DNA of 7,710 bases from JAUWCW01 sp030609125 [NCBI: Candidatus Rokuibacteriota bacterium] (GTDB lineage: Bacteria > JAUVQV01), in contig JAUWCW010000084.1 of assembly GCA_030609125.1 (NCBI GenBank), positions 1 to 7,710 of the forward strand. The letters are read 5' to 3'. This document shows, in pieces, positions 7,116 through 7,710 of the stretch. The position numbers and the translations under genes are program-made. The notes beneath the pieces were generated by a model, which saw only the letters and a program-made list of their open reading frames with translations, ran no database searches and had not been told where the DNA came from. Position 1 is the first letter of the stretch; every line of letters starts with the position of its first letter.

Positions 7116-7710
7116 GCATGAGAAACGCTTCGGCCGCCTTGCTCGGACTGGGGGCGGGACTTTTCTTCCATGCCCTGCGCAGGGTCCTGTGGGTCCTCTT
7201 CTGGCCACGGACGGGGGAAGGCATCATCGCCCTCGCCCTTCTCGGGGCCGGGGTGGGAGCGGTGGCAGGTTTCGTCATGGCAGGCCGGGGGAGCAAAAAA
7301 GGAGACCGCGCCGTGGGGGTCCATCTGCTCTGGGGACTGTGCGCGGCTGCGGCCCTGGCGGTCTTCGGGGGCGCCTCCGTCTGGCCCGCTGCCTCCCCGG
7401 GCGCGGCGGTGACGGCTTTTTTCGCCTTTCTCCTCGGTGTTCCGGCGGCTGTTACGGCGGCAGCCCTCTGTGCCCGGGAAGAGGAGCCTGAAAACGCCCG
7501 CTCAGCGGCAATCTTCCTGGCGGCACTGGGGGCCGGTCTGGTAACGGCGTCGGTGTTTTCCTGCCTGCACCCCCGGATAGTTGCCGCTGCGGGGATTGTT
7601 TTCGGCACGCTGCCGGCCGTTCTCGCCGGCGGCAGAGAGAGGACGCCGCGCTCCCGCGCGGCGGCTCTTGTTTTCATCGCTGCCGCCGCCTCGCTGGCGG
7701 CGCCGGCGGT
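7112..7710 (+). CDS. Multi-pass membrane protein, 3' end outside the window
   Basis: The frame opens at ATG 7112 and stays open for 199 codons to the window edge, so the C-terminus is missing. The start overlaps the gmhB stop (ATGA), with GGAGAGG at 7101-7107; a second Met at 7118 is an alternative start. I do not recognise the protein firmly. It is rich in Ala, Gly, Leu and Val, with about seven hydrophobic segments near residues 7-31, 37-57, 68-88, 98-119, 132-151, 155-172 and 182-199, and short charged loops (GRGSKKGDR at 58-66, REEEPENAR at 122-130, GGRERTPRSR at 173-182). The second segment with its following GR loop (LLGAGVGAVAGFVMAGRG) and the FLLGVPAAVT stretch faintly recall the MFS-like membrane half of spermidine-synthase-related proteins. 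That is a guess. Its job is presumably tied to the two enzymes upstream, or is simply co-transcribed. Confidence 0.7.
   Translation, partial: MSMRNASAALLGLGAGLFFHALRRVLWVLFWPRTGEGIIALALLGAGVGAVAGFVMAGRGSKKGDRAVGVHLLWGLCAAAALAVFGGASVWPAASPGAAVTAFFAFLLGVPAAVTAAALCAREEEPENARSAAIFLAALGAGLVTASVFSCLHPRIVAAAGIVFGTLPAVLAGGRERTPRSRAAALVFIAAAASLAAPA

Noticed and set aside
6429-7677. Two minus-strand frames (6429-7208 and 7096-7677) opposite gmhB and the last membrane-protein gene
   Set aside because: They are Arg/Pro/Ala-rich shadows that overlap each other and the well-supported gmhB.

Overview
The window (about 60-65% G+C by eye) comes from a Gram-negative, outer-membrane-bearing bacterium. The evidence is a lipoprotein-release (Lol) ABC transporter and a GmhB-type heptose-bisphosphate phosphatase of LPS core synthesis. 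The order prfB-lysS-lolC/E-lolD recalls Deltaproteobacteria (Desulfobacterota and relatives), but I cannot fix the taxon without a search. Gene density is very high, with no IS element, CRISPR array, tRNA or rRNA and no gene-free stretch over 300 bases.

Layout: (1) 2-283, plus strand, is the 3' end of an unidentified protein with an acidic linker and a beta-rich C-terminal domain. Its stop codon shares the palindrome CTAG with the stop of lolD coming the other way. (2) 280-5000, minus strand, is a compact operon read prfB, lysS, lolC/E, lolD. prfB starts at 5000 and carries the classic +1 programmed frameshift (GGAGG, 3 nt, CTT TGA C), so the full protein appears only when the two frames are joined. 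Its stop overlaps the GTG start of lysS by one base; lolC/E follows after 47 nt and lolD after 1 nt. (3) 5001-5158 is a divergent, AT-richer intergenic region with candidate promoters both ways. (4) 5159-7710, plus strand, is a second tight operon: an alkaline-phosphatase-superfamily phosphodiesterase-like protein, a GmhB-like HAD phosphatase, and a multi-pass membrane protein that runs off the window.

The minus operon joins translation (peptide release at UGA/UAA and lysine charging) with lipoprotein export. The plus operon looks like envelope or phosphorylated-sugar metabolism, but only the GmhB-like enzyme gives a specific clue. I do not see an undescribed defence or mobile system. The points most worth a second look are the phosphodiesterase-like protein, in which two predicted metal-ligand aspartates are replaced, and the extra N-terminal membrane segment of the Lol permease.
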